A stretch of DNA of 64,000 nucleotides from Candidatus Omnitrophota bacterium (GTDB lineage Bacteria > Omnitrophota > Gorgyraeia > Gygaellales > JAQTUX01), in NCBI GenBank assembly GCA_028707125.1, contig JAQTUX010000001.1, positions 492,807 through 556,806 of the forward strand, given 5' to 3'. The notes below the pieces were generated by a model. That model worked only from the letters and a program-made list of their open reading frames with translations, ran no database searches and was not told where the DNA came from. The translations under genes and the position numbers were made by a program. Below, one piece after another: positions 41,796 through 52,818 of this stretch (the stretch's first letter is position 1; every line of letters begins with the position of its first letter).

Positions 41796-44700
41796 ATGTT
41801 GAGAAAAATAAGGTGGGGATTTTTTATATTTGCTGTTTGCGCCGTATGTCTTGGCCGGGCAGAACTTTACGCGGAAGGCAAAAGGCCTGCTGTGCCGGGG
41901 AGGATTATTGTCCAGCGCAGGAGTGCCAGATCAGGAGTCGTCCCCAAGGCATTGTCAGCCGGCAGGCAGGCGCCTTCTCCCTGGCAGGGTATCCTGGCCC
42001 GTTCCGATGTGACCGCGAAAAGACTGTTTAATGCCTATCTTCCCGGTACAGGCTCAAGCAAGAAGGCCGTATCCCAGAAGGCCTATATCCAAAGCATAAA
42101 ATCCTCATATCCCCTCAGGGCGAAGCGCGCGCCTGATGATGTTTCTCTGCCGGATCTCTCAGAGGTCTATATACTTGAGTTTAGCCGGGACGAAAACCTC
42201 TCCGACGTGCTGGATATGCTCAGGGGCGATCCGGACGTGGAGTATGCCCAGCCGGATTACATAATCCCGGTTGAGGACGCCTCTTCAGCAGACGACATAA
42301 ATTATTTTGATAAACAATGGGGGTTGGAGAAAATACAGGCATATGATGCCTGGGGGCTGTCAAGGGGAGAAGGCGTTATTGTGGCCGTGGTGGACTCGGG
42401 AGTGGATATTTATCATAGTGATTTAGCGGCAAACATATGGACCAACCATAATGAGATACCTGACAACGGCATGGACGACGATTTTAACGGCTGTATCGAT
42501 GACGCGCACGGCTGTCATTATTATACGGAAAGCGCATTTTATCCTGTGGGGGAAGGCGATGTATCCGATCTTGTGGGACACGGCACGCATGTTGCAGGCA
42601 TCATAGCCGCCTCCGGGCCAAGGGTAATGGGTGTGGCTCCTTCAGCCCAGATCATGCCGCTTAGGGTCGACGGCAATAAGTACGATGAGAGATTGACGGG
42701 CATTTCCAGTTCTGCAACCGCCCTCGCGATATATTACGCAGTCGCAAACGGGGCCGATGTTATCAATAACAGCTGGGGCGTGAATTTCTATGACCCGGAG
42801 AACCCGATTATACGCGGGATCATTCAGTTTGCCCATGGTATGGGAGTCGTTGTTGTGTTTTCTTCGGGGAACGATTCGCTTAATGTCAACCATCATTTTC
42901 CCAACGCCATGAAGGAGACCATCACGGTGGGTAATTGTAATAAAGAAGATAGGGTTAATTATCGCTCCAACTACGGAGCGCTGGTGGATATATGCGCTCC
43001 CGGCACGGACGTAATCTCCACAGTGCCGGTTATGCAATGGACGATGCCGCAGGAAGGCATAGACCCATCCTACGCCTATAAAAGCGGCACATCAATGGCA
43101 GCGCCCCATGTCTCGGGGGCAGCGGCGCTGCTGCTGGCAAGTGATCCTGATTTGAGCAATGAGGATATAAGGCAGATCATGCGCTTTTCAGCGGATGACG
43201 TTGAGGCCAAGGGCTTTGATATGCCTACCGGATTCGGCCGCCTCAATGCCTACCGGGCCCTTCAGGTTGACAACGTACTGGATGCCCGCATTACAGGTCC
43301 CGCGGTGCCGTTTGGCATCTCTCCCGAAGAAAGCCCCATTGTTGAGATCAGCGGCTTTGCCGGCGGTGATGGATTCAAACACTATCGGCTTTTTTATGCT
43401 TATGAGGATGCGGCAATGGACAGGTGGAACGCCATAACCGACGCCATATATAACGAAGTAGAGGGGGGCCTGCTTTGCAGGTGGAATACCGGCGGACTCG
43501 CGCCGGGTTATTACGTAGTCCGCCTTGTGGTTACCTCTGAAGACGGCAGGCTTTACGAAGATGTTATCCCTGTTTCAAAGGAGCGCTACGGCCGGATAGA
43601 GCGCCTGACCTCAGGCAGCAGGCGCCATGTCAATCCTGACATTTCCGGCAGATATATCGTATGGGAGAGGCAGGAGATGTCCCCTGACGGCAACATAAGC
43701 GTTGGTACCGAGATAATACTGTATGATAAGGAAACAGGAGAGTTTAGGGCTATCGATCCGTCGCCCGCTGATTATCTCACGCATCTGCAGGTAAGCGGCA
43801 AATACGTGGTCTGGCGGGGCAATGTATCCTGGCCTCCGGAGAATGACGGCGGCATACACATATATGACATTGATACACAGAAGCGTGAAGTCATCCAGGC
43901 TCCGACGAATGATCTAAAGTTGCAGGGCGGCGCGATATTCTATAAACTTACAAGCGAAGACGGGCGTACGAGCCGCATCTACGCGTATGATATCGCCTCG
44001 GGAGAGAACAAGGCCATCATAGAGGATGATTTCTTATACGCCTCAAGCATATCAGGCGCCATGTTTGTCGTGGACGGCACTATGCTTGTGCGCGTAGGCA
44101 GCGATGATGACTATCGGCACTTTTTCTCATTCTATGACCTGGATAAGCGCCAGGAGCGGCGCATAAGATTGGATAGATTGATCACCGAGAAGGATAACGG
44201 CTATGTGGAGCGTATGGCCGCGTCCGGCGGAAGGGTCATCTGGAGCTACCGTTACGGCAGCTCGCTTACGCCGCCGGGAGCGTTCAAGGATATATATCTA
44301 TATGATATTAACACGGAGAGGAACCTGCGCCTGACCGCTGAAGGCAACAGGTATTCCAACTTTTCCTACAACACGCCCATTTCACAGGATTACGCGGTAT
44401 GGTCGGAGGATTCTTCCGGATATGAGAATATCTATCTATACGATATAGCCAACAGGCAGAAACACCAGATCACATTCAATTATTTCAATCAGGAGATGCC
44501 GGTTGTCTCCGGAAATACCATTGCCTGGCAGGACGAGCGCAACGGCGGATGGGACATTTACTCTCTGGACCTGCCGCAGCCGCCTGTAAATACGGTACCT
44601 GAGATCGTCTTTCTCACCGAACGTTATCACGCGTTCTATTGGCGCGGCCGCGATAAAGAGGACAAATATAAAGTGCAGTATTATTATCGCGTTGACGGCG

Positions 44701-44867
44701 GAGAATGGAACGGCCCTATATCCTATCCCAGAGTAAGCAAGCGGGATCTGGTAAGGCAATACAGCCTCCAGGAAGGCACGCACGCGTTTGAGGTCAAGGC
44801 CGTTGACCAGCAGGGCGGCGAGTCAGAGGTAAAGTCATTAAGATTTCTGGCGGGCGCTTCCCGTTAA
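41796..44867 (+). CDS. Secreted subtilisin-like serine protease (S8) with propeller-like C-terminus
   Basis: This 1023-residue protein has a signal peptide (1-26), a pro-region (about 27-160, ending near EYAQPDYIIP), an S8 catalytic domain with Asp200 (VVDSGVD), His262 (GHGTHVAG) and Ser433 (GTSMAAP), and a beta-rich region from about 585 with repeated V-S-G-x-Y-x-V-W blocks, like TolB-type beta-propeller repeats. A final Fn3-like segment closes the chain. It is exported and probably degrades or processes extracellular or surface proteins. The region 40955-44929 is bracketed by two copies of a 41-bp repeat. Confidence 0.9.
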   Translation: MLRKIRWGFFIFAVCAVCLGRAELYAEGKRPAVPGRIIVQRRSARSGVVPKALSAGRQAPSPWQGILARSDVTAKRLFNAYLPGTGSSKKAVSQKAYIQSIKSSYPLRAKRAPDDVSLPDLSEVYILEFSRDENLSDVLDMLRGDPDVEYAQPDYIIPVEDASSADDINYFDKQWGLEKIQAYDAWGLSRGEGVIVAVVDSGVDIYHSDLAANIWTNHNEIPDNGMDDDFNGCIDDAHGCHYYTESAFYPVGEGDVSDLVGHGTHVAGIIAASGPRVMGVAPSAQIMPLRVDGNKYDERLTGISSSATALAIYYAVANGADVINNSWGVNFYDPENPIIRGIIQFAHGMGVVVVFSSGNDSLNVNHHFPNAMKETITVGNCNKEDRVNYRSNYGALVDICAPGTDVISTVPVMQWTMPQEGIDPSYAYKSGTSMAAPHVSGAAALLLASDPDLSNEDIRQIMRFSADDVEAKGFDMPTGFGRLNAYRALQVDNVLDARITGPAVPFGISPEESPIVEISGFAGGDGFKHYRLFYAYEDAAMDRWNAITDAIYNEVEGGLLCRWNTGGLAPGYYVVRLVVTSEDGRLYEDVIPVSKERYGRIERLTSGSRRHVNPDISGRYIVWERQEMSPDGNISVGTEIILYDKETGEFRAIDPSPADYLTHLQVSGKYVVWRGNVSWPPENDGGIHIYDIDTQKREVIQAPTNDLKLQGGAIFYKLTSEDGRTSRIYAYDIASGENKAIIEDDFLYASSISGAMFVVDGTMLVRVGSDDDYRHFFSFYDLDKRQERRIRLDRLITEKDNGYVERMAASGGRVIWSYRYGSSLTPPGAFKDIYLYDINTERNLRLTAEGNRYSNFSYNTPISQDYAVWSEDSSGYENIYLYDIANRQKHQITFNYFNQEMPVVSGNTIAWQDERNGGWDIYSLDLPQPPVNTVPEIVFLTERYHAFYWRGRDKEDKYKVQYYYRVDGGEWNGPISYPRVSKRDLVRQYSLQEGTHAFEVKAVDQQGGESEVKSLRFLAGASR

Positions 44868-44929
44868 TCACCACTCCACAAAATATTCCCGTATTAAACT
44901 TCTGTTTTCCGTGTTGCCTCATCAATATA

Positions 44930-44970
44930 GGACGGTTCTATTTGAAATTAATCTTTGATACATAATAAGT
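44930..44970 (+). repeat. 41-bp dispersed repeat, copy 2
   Basis: The same sequence as 40914-40954 except for one base, lying after the protease gene. Confidence 0.7.
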
Positions 44971-44997
44971 GCCGGGATTTTTTATTCAAGAAAATAG

Positions 44998-45027
44998 TTG
45001 GGTATTCGGGACTGATCGCGGTATAAT
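44998..45027 (+). promoter_or_regulatory. Possible promoter of the 204-residue lipoprotein gene
   Basis: TTGGGT, an 18-base spacer and TATAAT (45022-45027) lie 67 bases before the ATG. The -35 is weak. Confidence 0.45.
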
Positions 45028-45094
45028 AAATAACAAGAGGGAGGATCGTTGGCGAAAACCGGAGTTAGCAGCAGAACGAAAGGAGGCCTGACAA

Positions 45095-45709
45095 ATGGAT
45101 AGGAGATTGTTAATACTTATTCTTAGTATAGGTGTATTATTAAGCGGCTGCCTGACCCCGGAAGGCCAAAACATCTCATATAGTCTTCGAAGACCCGGTT
45201 TGGATGCCCGCTCTTCCTATTCAACCGATGTCAGCTCCGCGCAACAGCCCGGAGTATCCGTATTTGATATAAGGTTTGTCGATATCGCGCACGCTATGGC
45301 CTATTTGCCTTTTGCCGTTCTTTTGGCCATTCTATTCCGTCTCGTCCTGACATCATTTAATGCCTACGCGGTCATGCGGGGAGAGGCGGGTAGTAAAAGG
45401 AAGAAGTCCGGCAAAAGATATTCTTTTAAAAGATCTTATTGGGAGTCGTTCTGGGGGTTCAAAGATGATAGGAATGTAGATAATTATTGGCTTCCCGCTT
45501 TGATCGGGCTGGCGGAGTTAATAGTTTATCCCTTCTTAATAATAACTAACCACTTGGTATTGATCGGGGTCTGGCTTGTCCTTAAAGTAATGGCTTATTG
45601 GGGAAAACAGCAAGGATCACGCATTCTTTATTATCGCTTTATATTGGCCAATATGTTGGTATTAGCCGCCGCGTATATTTCTTCGGTTGTATTTCTGACT
45701 GTTAAATAA
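45095..45709 (+). CDS. Multi-spanning lipoprotein-like membrane protein
   Basis: This 204-residue protein has a lipobox (VLLSGC), a short Ser-rich exported region and three or more hydrophobic helices (about 65-85, 130-160, 180-200). No family is recognised. An AAAGGAGG site precedes the ATG. Confidence 0.6.
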   Translation: MDRRLLILILSIGVLLSGCLTPEGQNISYSLRRPGLDARSSYSTDVSSAQQPGVSVFDIRFVDIAHAMAYLPFAVLLAILFRLVLTSFNAYAVMRGEAGSKRKKSGKRYSFKRSYWESFWGFKDDRNVDNYWLPALIGLAELIVYPFLIITNHLVLIGVWLVLKVMAYWGKQQGSRILYYRFILANMLVLAAAYISSVVFLTVK

Positions 45710-45812
45710 ACCGAGTGTAACGGCGCTTGGGATATAAAAAAGCCGGTAAAAAAGCATTACAATTTCAGATAGTTAAATGAAGCAGCAGGAATGGCATAAA
45801 AGGAGAGCTAAA

Positions 45813-45950
45813 ATGAACAGTTGTATGAGGTGCGGGGAGAAACTGGCGCACAATTATCTGGTAAGGACGTTTACGGTCATAAAAGAAAAAAGGGAACGAG
45901 TGATAGTGTGTTTAAAATGCAGGGAGATCTTGAATAAAAAGGAAAAATAG
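45813..45950 (+). CDS. Small zinc-ribbon-like protein
   Basis: This 45-residue protein has two CxxC pairs (SCMRCGEK and CLKCRE), enough for one zinc ribbon. ATG 45813 follows AAAGGAGAG by 5 bases. It precedes a YkgJ-like gene by 27 bases. Confidence 0.6.
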   Translation: MNSCMRCGEKLAHNYLVRTFTVIKEKRERVIVCLKCREILNKKEK

Positions 45951-45977
45951 GACCGGGAAGGAAGGTAGGGGTGGCTG

Positions 45978-46331
45978 ATGAAGAAGGTTGATTGCCTGAA
46001 ATGCAAAGGGAAGAGCGCTTGCTGTGATTTTGGGGCGTGGGTAGATCTGGAAGATGCTAAAAAACTGATATCCCTCGGATTAAAAGGGGACTTTTATCAT
46101 TTTGAGAAGGATGAAAATTTTCCTTCCGGATATAGAGTAGGAACGAGCTGTGAAAACAATCGCTGTTCTTTCCTTACTCCGGAAGGCCTGTGCGCCATTC
46201 ACAAGATCGATTATAATCTGAAGCCATCCTACTGCAAAGAATTCCCCTACGAAAACGGAAAAGTATCTCCGTTCGCGGAAGATCTATGCCCGGTGTTCAG
46301 GCCAAAAAGAAAATCTAAGAAAAAAACCTGA
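45978..46331 (+). CDS. YkgJ-family cysteine-cluster protein
   Basis: This 117-residue protein has the family's cysteines: CLKCKGKSACC near the start, CSFLTPEGLCAIH and CKEFPY, then a late Cys. The family is thought to bind zinc or an Fe-S cluster; the function is not established. Confidence 0.82.
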   Translation: MKKVDCLKCKGKSACCDFGAWVDLEDAKKLISLGLKGDFYHFEKDENFPSGYRVGTSCENNRCSFLTPEGLCAIHKIDYNLKPSYCKEFPYENGKVSPFAEDLCPVFRPKRKSKKKT

Positions 46332-46340
46332 CAGGCCAAA

Positions 46341-46784
46341 ATGGATATTTTTGTGGGTAATCTGTCCTTTGACGCCGCTCAGGGCGACATACATAAGCTC
46401 TTTGAAGGTTTCGGGAATGTGGCTTCCGTGTCGATCGTGACGCGCGATGAGAAAAAGGCGCCTAAGTCAAGAGGGTTTGGTTTTGTCCGGATGCCCGATG
46501 AGCAGCAGGCGCTGGCCGCGATAGCCGCTCTTAACGGCAGGGAATTCATGGGCAGGGTCATTAATGTAGAAGCGTCGCGCGCTAAAACAGAGGCCCATGG
46601 GCAGCACCTCGCCTTAAAGGATAGGCGAGCGCGCCCTTCTGGGCAGCCGGGGGCATACAAGGGCGGCAGGCGCGCGCGCAGCTATATGAAACGGCTGGGG
46701 TTATCCGGAACGCGGGAAGAGGCTAAGCCGCGGAAAATACATCACGACAATCCGATGCGGTGGCGCAAAAGGAAGGGCCGCTAA
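46341..46784 (+). CDS. RRM-domain RNA-binding protein
   Basis: This 147-residue protein has one RNA recognition motif (about 1-78) with RNP2 IFVGNL and RNP1 KSRGFGFV, followed by a basic tail (about 85-147) rich in Arg, Gly and Lys. Bacterial proteins of this kind bind mRNA and are often cold-regulated. It starts 9 bases after the YkgJ-like gene. Confidence 0.88.
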   Translation: MDIFVGNLSFDAAQGDIHKLFEGFGNVASVSIVTRDEKKAPKSRGFGFVRMPDEQQALAAIAALNGREFMGRVINVEASRAKTEAHGQHLALKDRRARPSGQPGAYKGGRRARSYMKRLGLSGTREEAKPRKIHHDNPMRWRKRKGR

Positions 46785-46814
46785 ACAAAAACGCGCATCG
46801 TTGAAATTTTGTGG

Positions 46815-46820
46815 TATAAT
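46815..46820 (+). promoter_or_regulatory. Extended -10 promoter
   Basis: TGG precedes a perfect TATAAT (46815-46820), an extended -10, 49 bases before the small basic gene. No good -35 is seen. Confidence 0.5.
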
Positions 46821-46869
46821 TACAGGCAAATGAAAATTAAAGGATGGGGTAAGATACAAGGAGGATATG

Positions 46870-47025
46870 TTGGCGAGAGATAATTATTCATATAAAAAGT
46901 ACCAGAAAGAATTGGCCAGGAAAAAGAAGGCGGAGGCAAAGAAGCAAAGAAAGCTGGAGAAGAAGGCGATGAAGGACGCGCCTGAGCCCGGGCAGCAACC
47001 CGATGGCCAGCCCGCTTTAGAGTAA
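46870..47025 (+). CDS. Small basic protein, RRM-companion type
   Basis: This 51-residue protein begins ARDNYSYKKYQKELARKKK and is very Lys-rich with an acidic/Pro end. I recall similar small proteins beside RRM or cold-shock genes in other bacteria. TTG 46870 is preferred over ATG 46867 because the AAGGAGG site is then 5 bases away. Confidence 0.65.
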   Translation: MARDNYSYKKYQKELARKKKAEAKKQRKLEKKAMKDAPEPGQQPDGQPALE

Positions 47026-47033
47026 AGAAATAC

Positions 47034-47062
47034 TTGCAATATCGCTAAAAACCCCCTATAAT
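47034..47062 (+). promoter_or_regulatory. Promoter of the small zinc-binding protein gene
   Basis: TTGCAA (47034-47039), a 17-base spacer and TATAAT (47057-47062). Transcription from it would yield a 130-base leader. Confidence 0.68.
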
Positions 47063-47071
47063 TATAAAACA

Positions 47072-47187
47072 ATGCTAAATCATTAGCATAAATAAAAGAC
47101 ACCCCGCGCTTATGTATGTACCTGGCGCTTATTGGAATCGCGCCAGTGTTCCCTCGCGGGAAAATCGCGCGGGTGTTGTCTTTGTGG
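47072..47187 (+). promoter_or_regulatory. Structured 5' leader
   Basis: A hairpin ATGCTAA/TTAGCAT is followed by a branched fold closed by AGACA...CCCGCGC with GCGCGGGTGT...TGTCT. Inside are GGCGC/GCGCC and a CCC/GGG hairpin. The inner hairpin CGCTTATTGGAATCGCGC has a close relative at 40135. It precedes a zinc-finger-like protein gene and could be a cis-regulatory RNA. Confidence 0.5.
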
Positions 47188-47200
47188 ACAAGGAGGAAAC

Positions 47201-47365
47201 ATGGGGTATCAAGGTGGTGGCGGTGGATTCGGCGGGCCGCGGGAGATGCACAAGGCAATTTGTTCGGAGTGCAAGAAAGAGTGCGAAGTTCCGTTTAAAC
47301 CCAGGGATGATCGTCCGATATACTGCAAGGATTGTTATTCAAAGCGCAAGAACGAAGGCCGTTAG
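47201..47365 (+). CDS. Small CxxC/CxxC zinc-binding protein
   Basis: This 54-residue protein has a Gly-rich start (GYQGGGGGFGG) and a zinc-binding part with CSECKKEC and YCKDC. ATG 47201 follows AAGGAGG. Small proteins with this CxxC...CxxC pattern are widespread in candidate-phylum genomes; the function is unknown. Confidence 0.72.
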   Translation: MGYQGGGGGFGGPREMHKAICSECKKECEVPFKPRDDRPIYCKDCYSKRKNEGR

Positions 47366-47384
47366 AAAGAAGGGGTAAGGAAGA

Positions 47385-47418
47385 AGGGCTCTCTTAGTGC
47401 AACTTAAGAGGGCCCTTT
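47385..47418 (+). terminator. Intrinsic terminator
   Basis: GGGCTCTCTTA pairs with TTAAGAGGGCCC (one wobble or bulge) and is followed by TTTTTCTCTCTTT. Confidence 0.75.
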
Positions 47419-47451
47419 TTCTCTCTTTGGAAACAAGCGGACAAAATAAAT

Positions 47452-47627
47452 ATTGACAGGCGGGCAAAACAGATATAAATTAGAATCTATCCGAATTTAT
47501 AACGTAATACAGCTAAAAGGTATGAGACAAAGACGTCCGCATGCAGGTTCCAGGGATGTCTTTTTTGTTATTTGTCCAAGTGCTGTTTAAGTGCCTGGAA
47601 AATAGGCACTGACAGCATAAAAAAGAG
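47452..47627 (+). promoter_or_regulatory. Promoter and attenuator-like leader before the NfnA-like gene
   Basis: TTGACA near 47454 and an AT-rich -10 (TATAAA) are followed, before the gene, by a 10-bp stem AAAGACGTCC/GGGATGTCTTT with a T-run near 47560. This is a terminator inside the leader. A second hairpin AAGTGCCT/AGGCACT follows at about 47586-47608. This is the layout of transcription attenuation, but no ligand-binding fold or leader peptide is recognised. Confidence 0.5.
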
Positions 47628-47632
47628 GCGGT

Positions 47633-48463
47633 ATGAAGATAACAAGCAGGGAAGTCCTGGCAGACAGTCAAGGGGTAAGCATCGTAAAGCTCGTCATTCA
47701 ATCGCCGGCTATCGCCGCGAAGGCAAAGGCAGGGCAATTCGTCGTTCTTATGGTGAAGGAAGAGGGAGAGAGGATACCCTTGACTATTGTAGAGGCAGAC
47801 CCCGGGAAAGGCACCGTAACACTCATTGTGCAGGAAGCGGGGTTGACTACAAAGTTGTTGGCCGGGGCCAAGGCAGGGGATTCTCTCTATTCGATCGTGG
47901 GCCCGTTGGGGCATCCCACTGTGATCAAGAACTATGGGAAGGCCATCCTTGTCGGCGGCGGCGTGGGCATAGCCGAGATCTACCCTGTAGCTAAGGCGCT
48001 GAAAGGCGCCGGCAACCATGTGACGGTGATAATCGGTTCGCGCGCGAAAGGACTGTTGATCCTTGAGCGCGAGTTAAAGGCGGCCGCTGATGATTGCATT
48101 GTAATGACCGACGATGGCTCCTATGGCCGCAAAGGATTTGTGACAGAAGCGCTCAAAGAGCTCCTTGAGAGGTCAAAATATGGCCTGGTCTATGCCGTGG
48201 GCCCCATACCGATGATGAAGGCCGTTTCCGGGGTGACAAGGCCTTTTGGGGTCTTTACCTTGGCCTCGCTTAACGCTCTGATGGTTGACGGCACGGGCAT
48301 GTGCGGCTGCTGCAGGGTGAGCGTGGGCGGGAAGGTCAAGTTCAGCTGCGTTGACGGGCCGGAGTTTGACGCCGGACAGGTTGATTGGCAGGAGTTATCA
48401 AGCCGCAACAGTATATATAACGAAAAAGAGAAACATATTTGCCGCCTTAGAAACGCGGGGTAA
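47633..48463 (+). CDS. NfnA/SudB-like FAD/NAD-binding subunit
   Basis: This 276-residue protein belongs to the family of NADH-dependent ferredoxin:NADP oxidoreductase subunit alpha and sulfide dehydrogenase subunit beta. It has an FAD-binding barrel, the NAD-binding LVGGGVGIAEIYPVAKAL, and a C-terminal [2Fe-2S] cluster region with MCGCCRVSVGGK. With the next subunit it would move electrons between NADH, NADPH and ferredoxin. A SudAB role is the alternative. Confidence 0.85.
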   Translation: MKITSREVLADSQGVSIVKLVIQSPAIAAKAKAGQFVVLMVKEEGERIPLTIVEADPGKGTVTLIVQEAGLTTKLLAGAKAGDSLYSIVGPLGHPTVIKNYGKAILVGGGVGIAEIYPVAKALKGAGNHVTVIIGSRAKGLLILERELKAAADDCIVMTDDGSYGRKGFVTEALKELLERSKYGLVYAVGPIPMMKAVSGVTRPFGVFTLASLNALMVDGTGMCGCCRVSVGGKVKFSCVDGPEFDAGQVDWQELSSRNSIYNEKEKHICRLRNAG

Positions 48464-48470
48464 AAGCGCG

Positions 48471-51252
<2,782 letters not shown>

Positions 51253-51271
51253 CCTAACAAAGGAGGGTAGA

Positions 51272-52225
51272 ATGCGGAAGAAGATCAGGATTGCGATCCT
51301 GGCGGTTGTTTTCCTTTTTGGATTTTGCCTGGTCAGGGACTTTTTCATCAAGTCGTTGATCGGCACCATAGCAAGCAGCGTTACCGGCGCCCCCACCCGG
51401 GTAGGCGGCCTTTCGCTAAGCGTAATAACGCAGTCGGTCAAAATATCTAACTTCAGGATGTATAATCCCGAGGGTTTTCCTGAGGAGATACTTGTTGATA
51501 TACCAAGGATGGGCGTTGCCTGCAATTTGTGGGCGCTCATATTCGGCAAGATCCATATCAGGAATCTGGACTTGCAAATTAAAGAGATAGGCGTGGTGAA
51601 GAATAAAGAGGGTAAGCTGAACGTTGATTCATTAAAAATAGCCGAGGCAAAACCCGCGGAAAAAGAGAAAAAGAAGCCGGGCAGGCAGCTGGCCATGCGG
51701 ATAGACACCGTAAGTTTAGGTATGGGCAGGGTGGTGAGCCGGGATTACAGCGTGGAGGGCCAGCCGGTTGTCAAGGTTTATGATATTAATTTAAATAAGA
51801 CCTATAAGGATATTAACAGCGCGCAGCAGCTTGCCGCCTTGATGATATCGGAGCCGCTAAAGGCGGCGGGTATCCAGGGGCTTAAAACCTACGGGGCTTC
51901 CATGCTTACCGGAGCGGCGGCTTTGCCGGTCGCGGCCGCGTTTGCCTTTGCCGGCAAGGACCACGTTCAGGAGATCTTCAGCGTTACAATGGACAGGGCC
52001 TACGATGCCGGATTGCGGGCAGTCAAAATGGCGGGGAATATCATAAAAGAAGATAAGGCCGGCGGGATCATAAGCGCGGAGGTTAACGGGGCGCGGGTAA
52101 CTTTTAAGTTGAAGAAGCTTTCGGAAAGATCAACCGAGGTCACTATTTCCGCGCGCAAATTAGGGTTTCCTCAGCCCGAGACAGCCTCAGGGATCATGTA
52201 CCAGTTGAACAAACAGCTTAAATAG
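51272..52225 (+). CDS. AsmA-like (DUF748-type) envelope protein
   Basis: This 317-residue protein has an N-terminal membrane helix (about 5-22), then an AsmA-like start (VGGLSLSVITQSVKISNFRMYNPEGF) and a periplasmic region. A stretch near 30-48 (SSVTGAPTRVGGLSLS) is echoed in a gene fragment at 62208-62330. Confidence 0.68.
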   Translation: MRKKIRIAILAVVFLFGFCLVRDFFIKSLIGTIASSVTGAPTRVGGLSLSVITQSVKISNFRMYNPEGFPEEILVDIPRMGVACNLWALIFGKIHIRNLDLQIKEIGVVKNKEGKLNVDSLKIAEAKPAEKEKKKPGRQLAMRIDTVSLGMGRVVSRDYSVEGQPVVKVYDINLNKTYKDINSAQQLAALMISEPLKAAGIQGLKTYGASMLTGAAALPVAAAFAFAGKDHVQEIFSVTMDRAYDAGLRAVKMAGNIIKEDKAGGIISAEVNGARVTFKLKKLSERSTEVTISARKLGFPQPETASGIMYQLNKQLK

Positions 52226-52241
52226 TGGCCAGGGCGCGTTA

Positions 52242-52661
52242 ATGACGATAATTACCAAGCACCTCAATCTTAAGACAAAAGGCGCGGGGGACCTGATAGA
52301 CATCACTGCCCGGATCCAGGATAATTTAGGGGACAGCGGCCTTAAGGAAGGCAATGTCACGGTCTTTGTGATCGGCTCAACCGCGGCTATAACTACACTT
52401 GAATATGAACCCGGTTTGATCTCCGATCTGAAAGAGTTATATGAACGGCTTGTGCCGTCCGGTAAAACTTACGCCCATGATGAGGCCTGGGGCGACGCCA
52501 ATGGTTTCAGCCATTTGCGCGCGGCATTGCAGGGGCCGTCTTTGACGGTCCCTTTTGTTTCTGGCAGGCTTATATTGGGCACCTGGCAGCAGGTGGTCCT
52601 GGCGGAGTTTGACCATAAGCCGCGGCAGAGGAAGATAGTCCTGCAATTCGCGGGAGAATAA
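52242..52661 (+). CDS. yjbQ: YjbQ-family (UPF0047) protein
   Basis: This 139-residue protein has the conserved HDEAWGDANGFSHLRAAL and GTWQQVVLAEFDHKPRQR, typical of the YjbQ family, reported to have weak thiamine-phosphate synthase activity. The physiological role is not settled. Confidence 0.9.
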   Translation: MTIITKHLNLKTKGAGDLIDITARIQDNLGDSGLKEGNVTVFVIGSTAAITTLEYEPGLISDLKELYERLVPSGKTYAHDEAWGDANGFSHLRAALQGPSLTVPFVSGRLILGTWQQVVLAEFDHKPRQRKIVLQFAGE

Positions 52662-52677
52662 AAAATGGGGGTAAAAA

Positions 52678-52806
52678 ATGGCAGTGGAAAAAACGGGTGA
52701 GAAATACAGGTGCAATGTCTGCGGCAATGAAGTAGTGGTGACAAAGGCGGGCGGCGGAGAACTCGTCTGCTGCGGAGAACCGATGGAGAAGTTAGAAGGG
52801 GTTTAA
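52678..52806 (+). CDS. Desulforedoxin-like iron protein
   Basis: This 42-residue protein is the N-terminal, desulforedoxin type domain of desulfoferrodoxin alone: YRCNVCGN and a CC pair (ELVCCGEPM) give the four cysteines of an Fe(Cys)4 centre. Probably an electron carrier in oxygen defence. A broken copy lies at 62831. Confidence 0.85.
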   Translation: MAVEKTGEKYRCNVCGNEVVVTKAGGGELVCCGEPMEKLEGV

Positions 52807-52818
52807 GGAGGCCTTGCC

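Noticed and set aside
41684-42031. A 115-codon frame overlapping the start of the protease gene
   Set aside because: It overlaps the signal and pro-peptide coding region in another frame, starts inside the terminator's T-run, and has no family features.
47112-47378. Alternative longer frames over the small zinc-binding gene
   Set aside because: They read through the structured leader; ATG 47201 has a strong AAGGAGG site and gives the compact CxxC protein.
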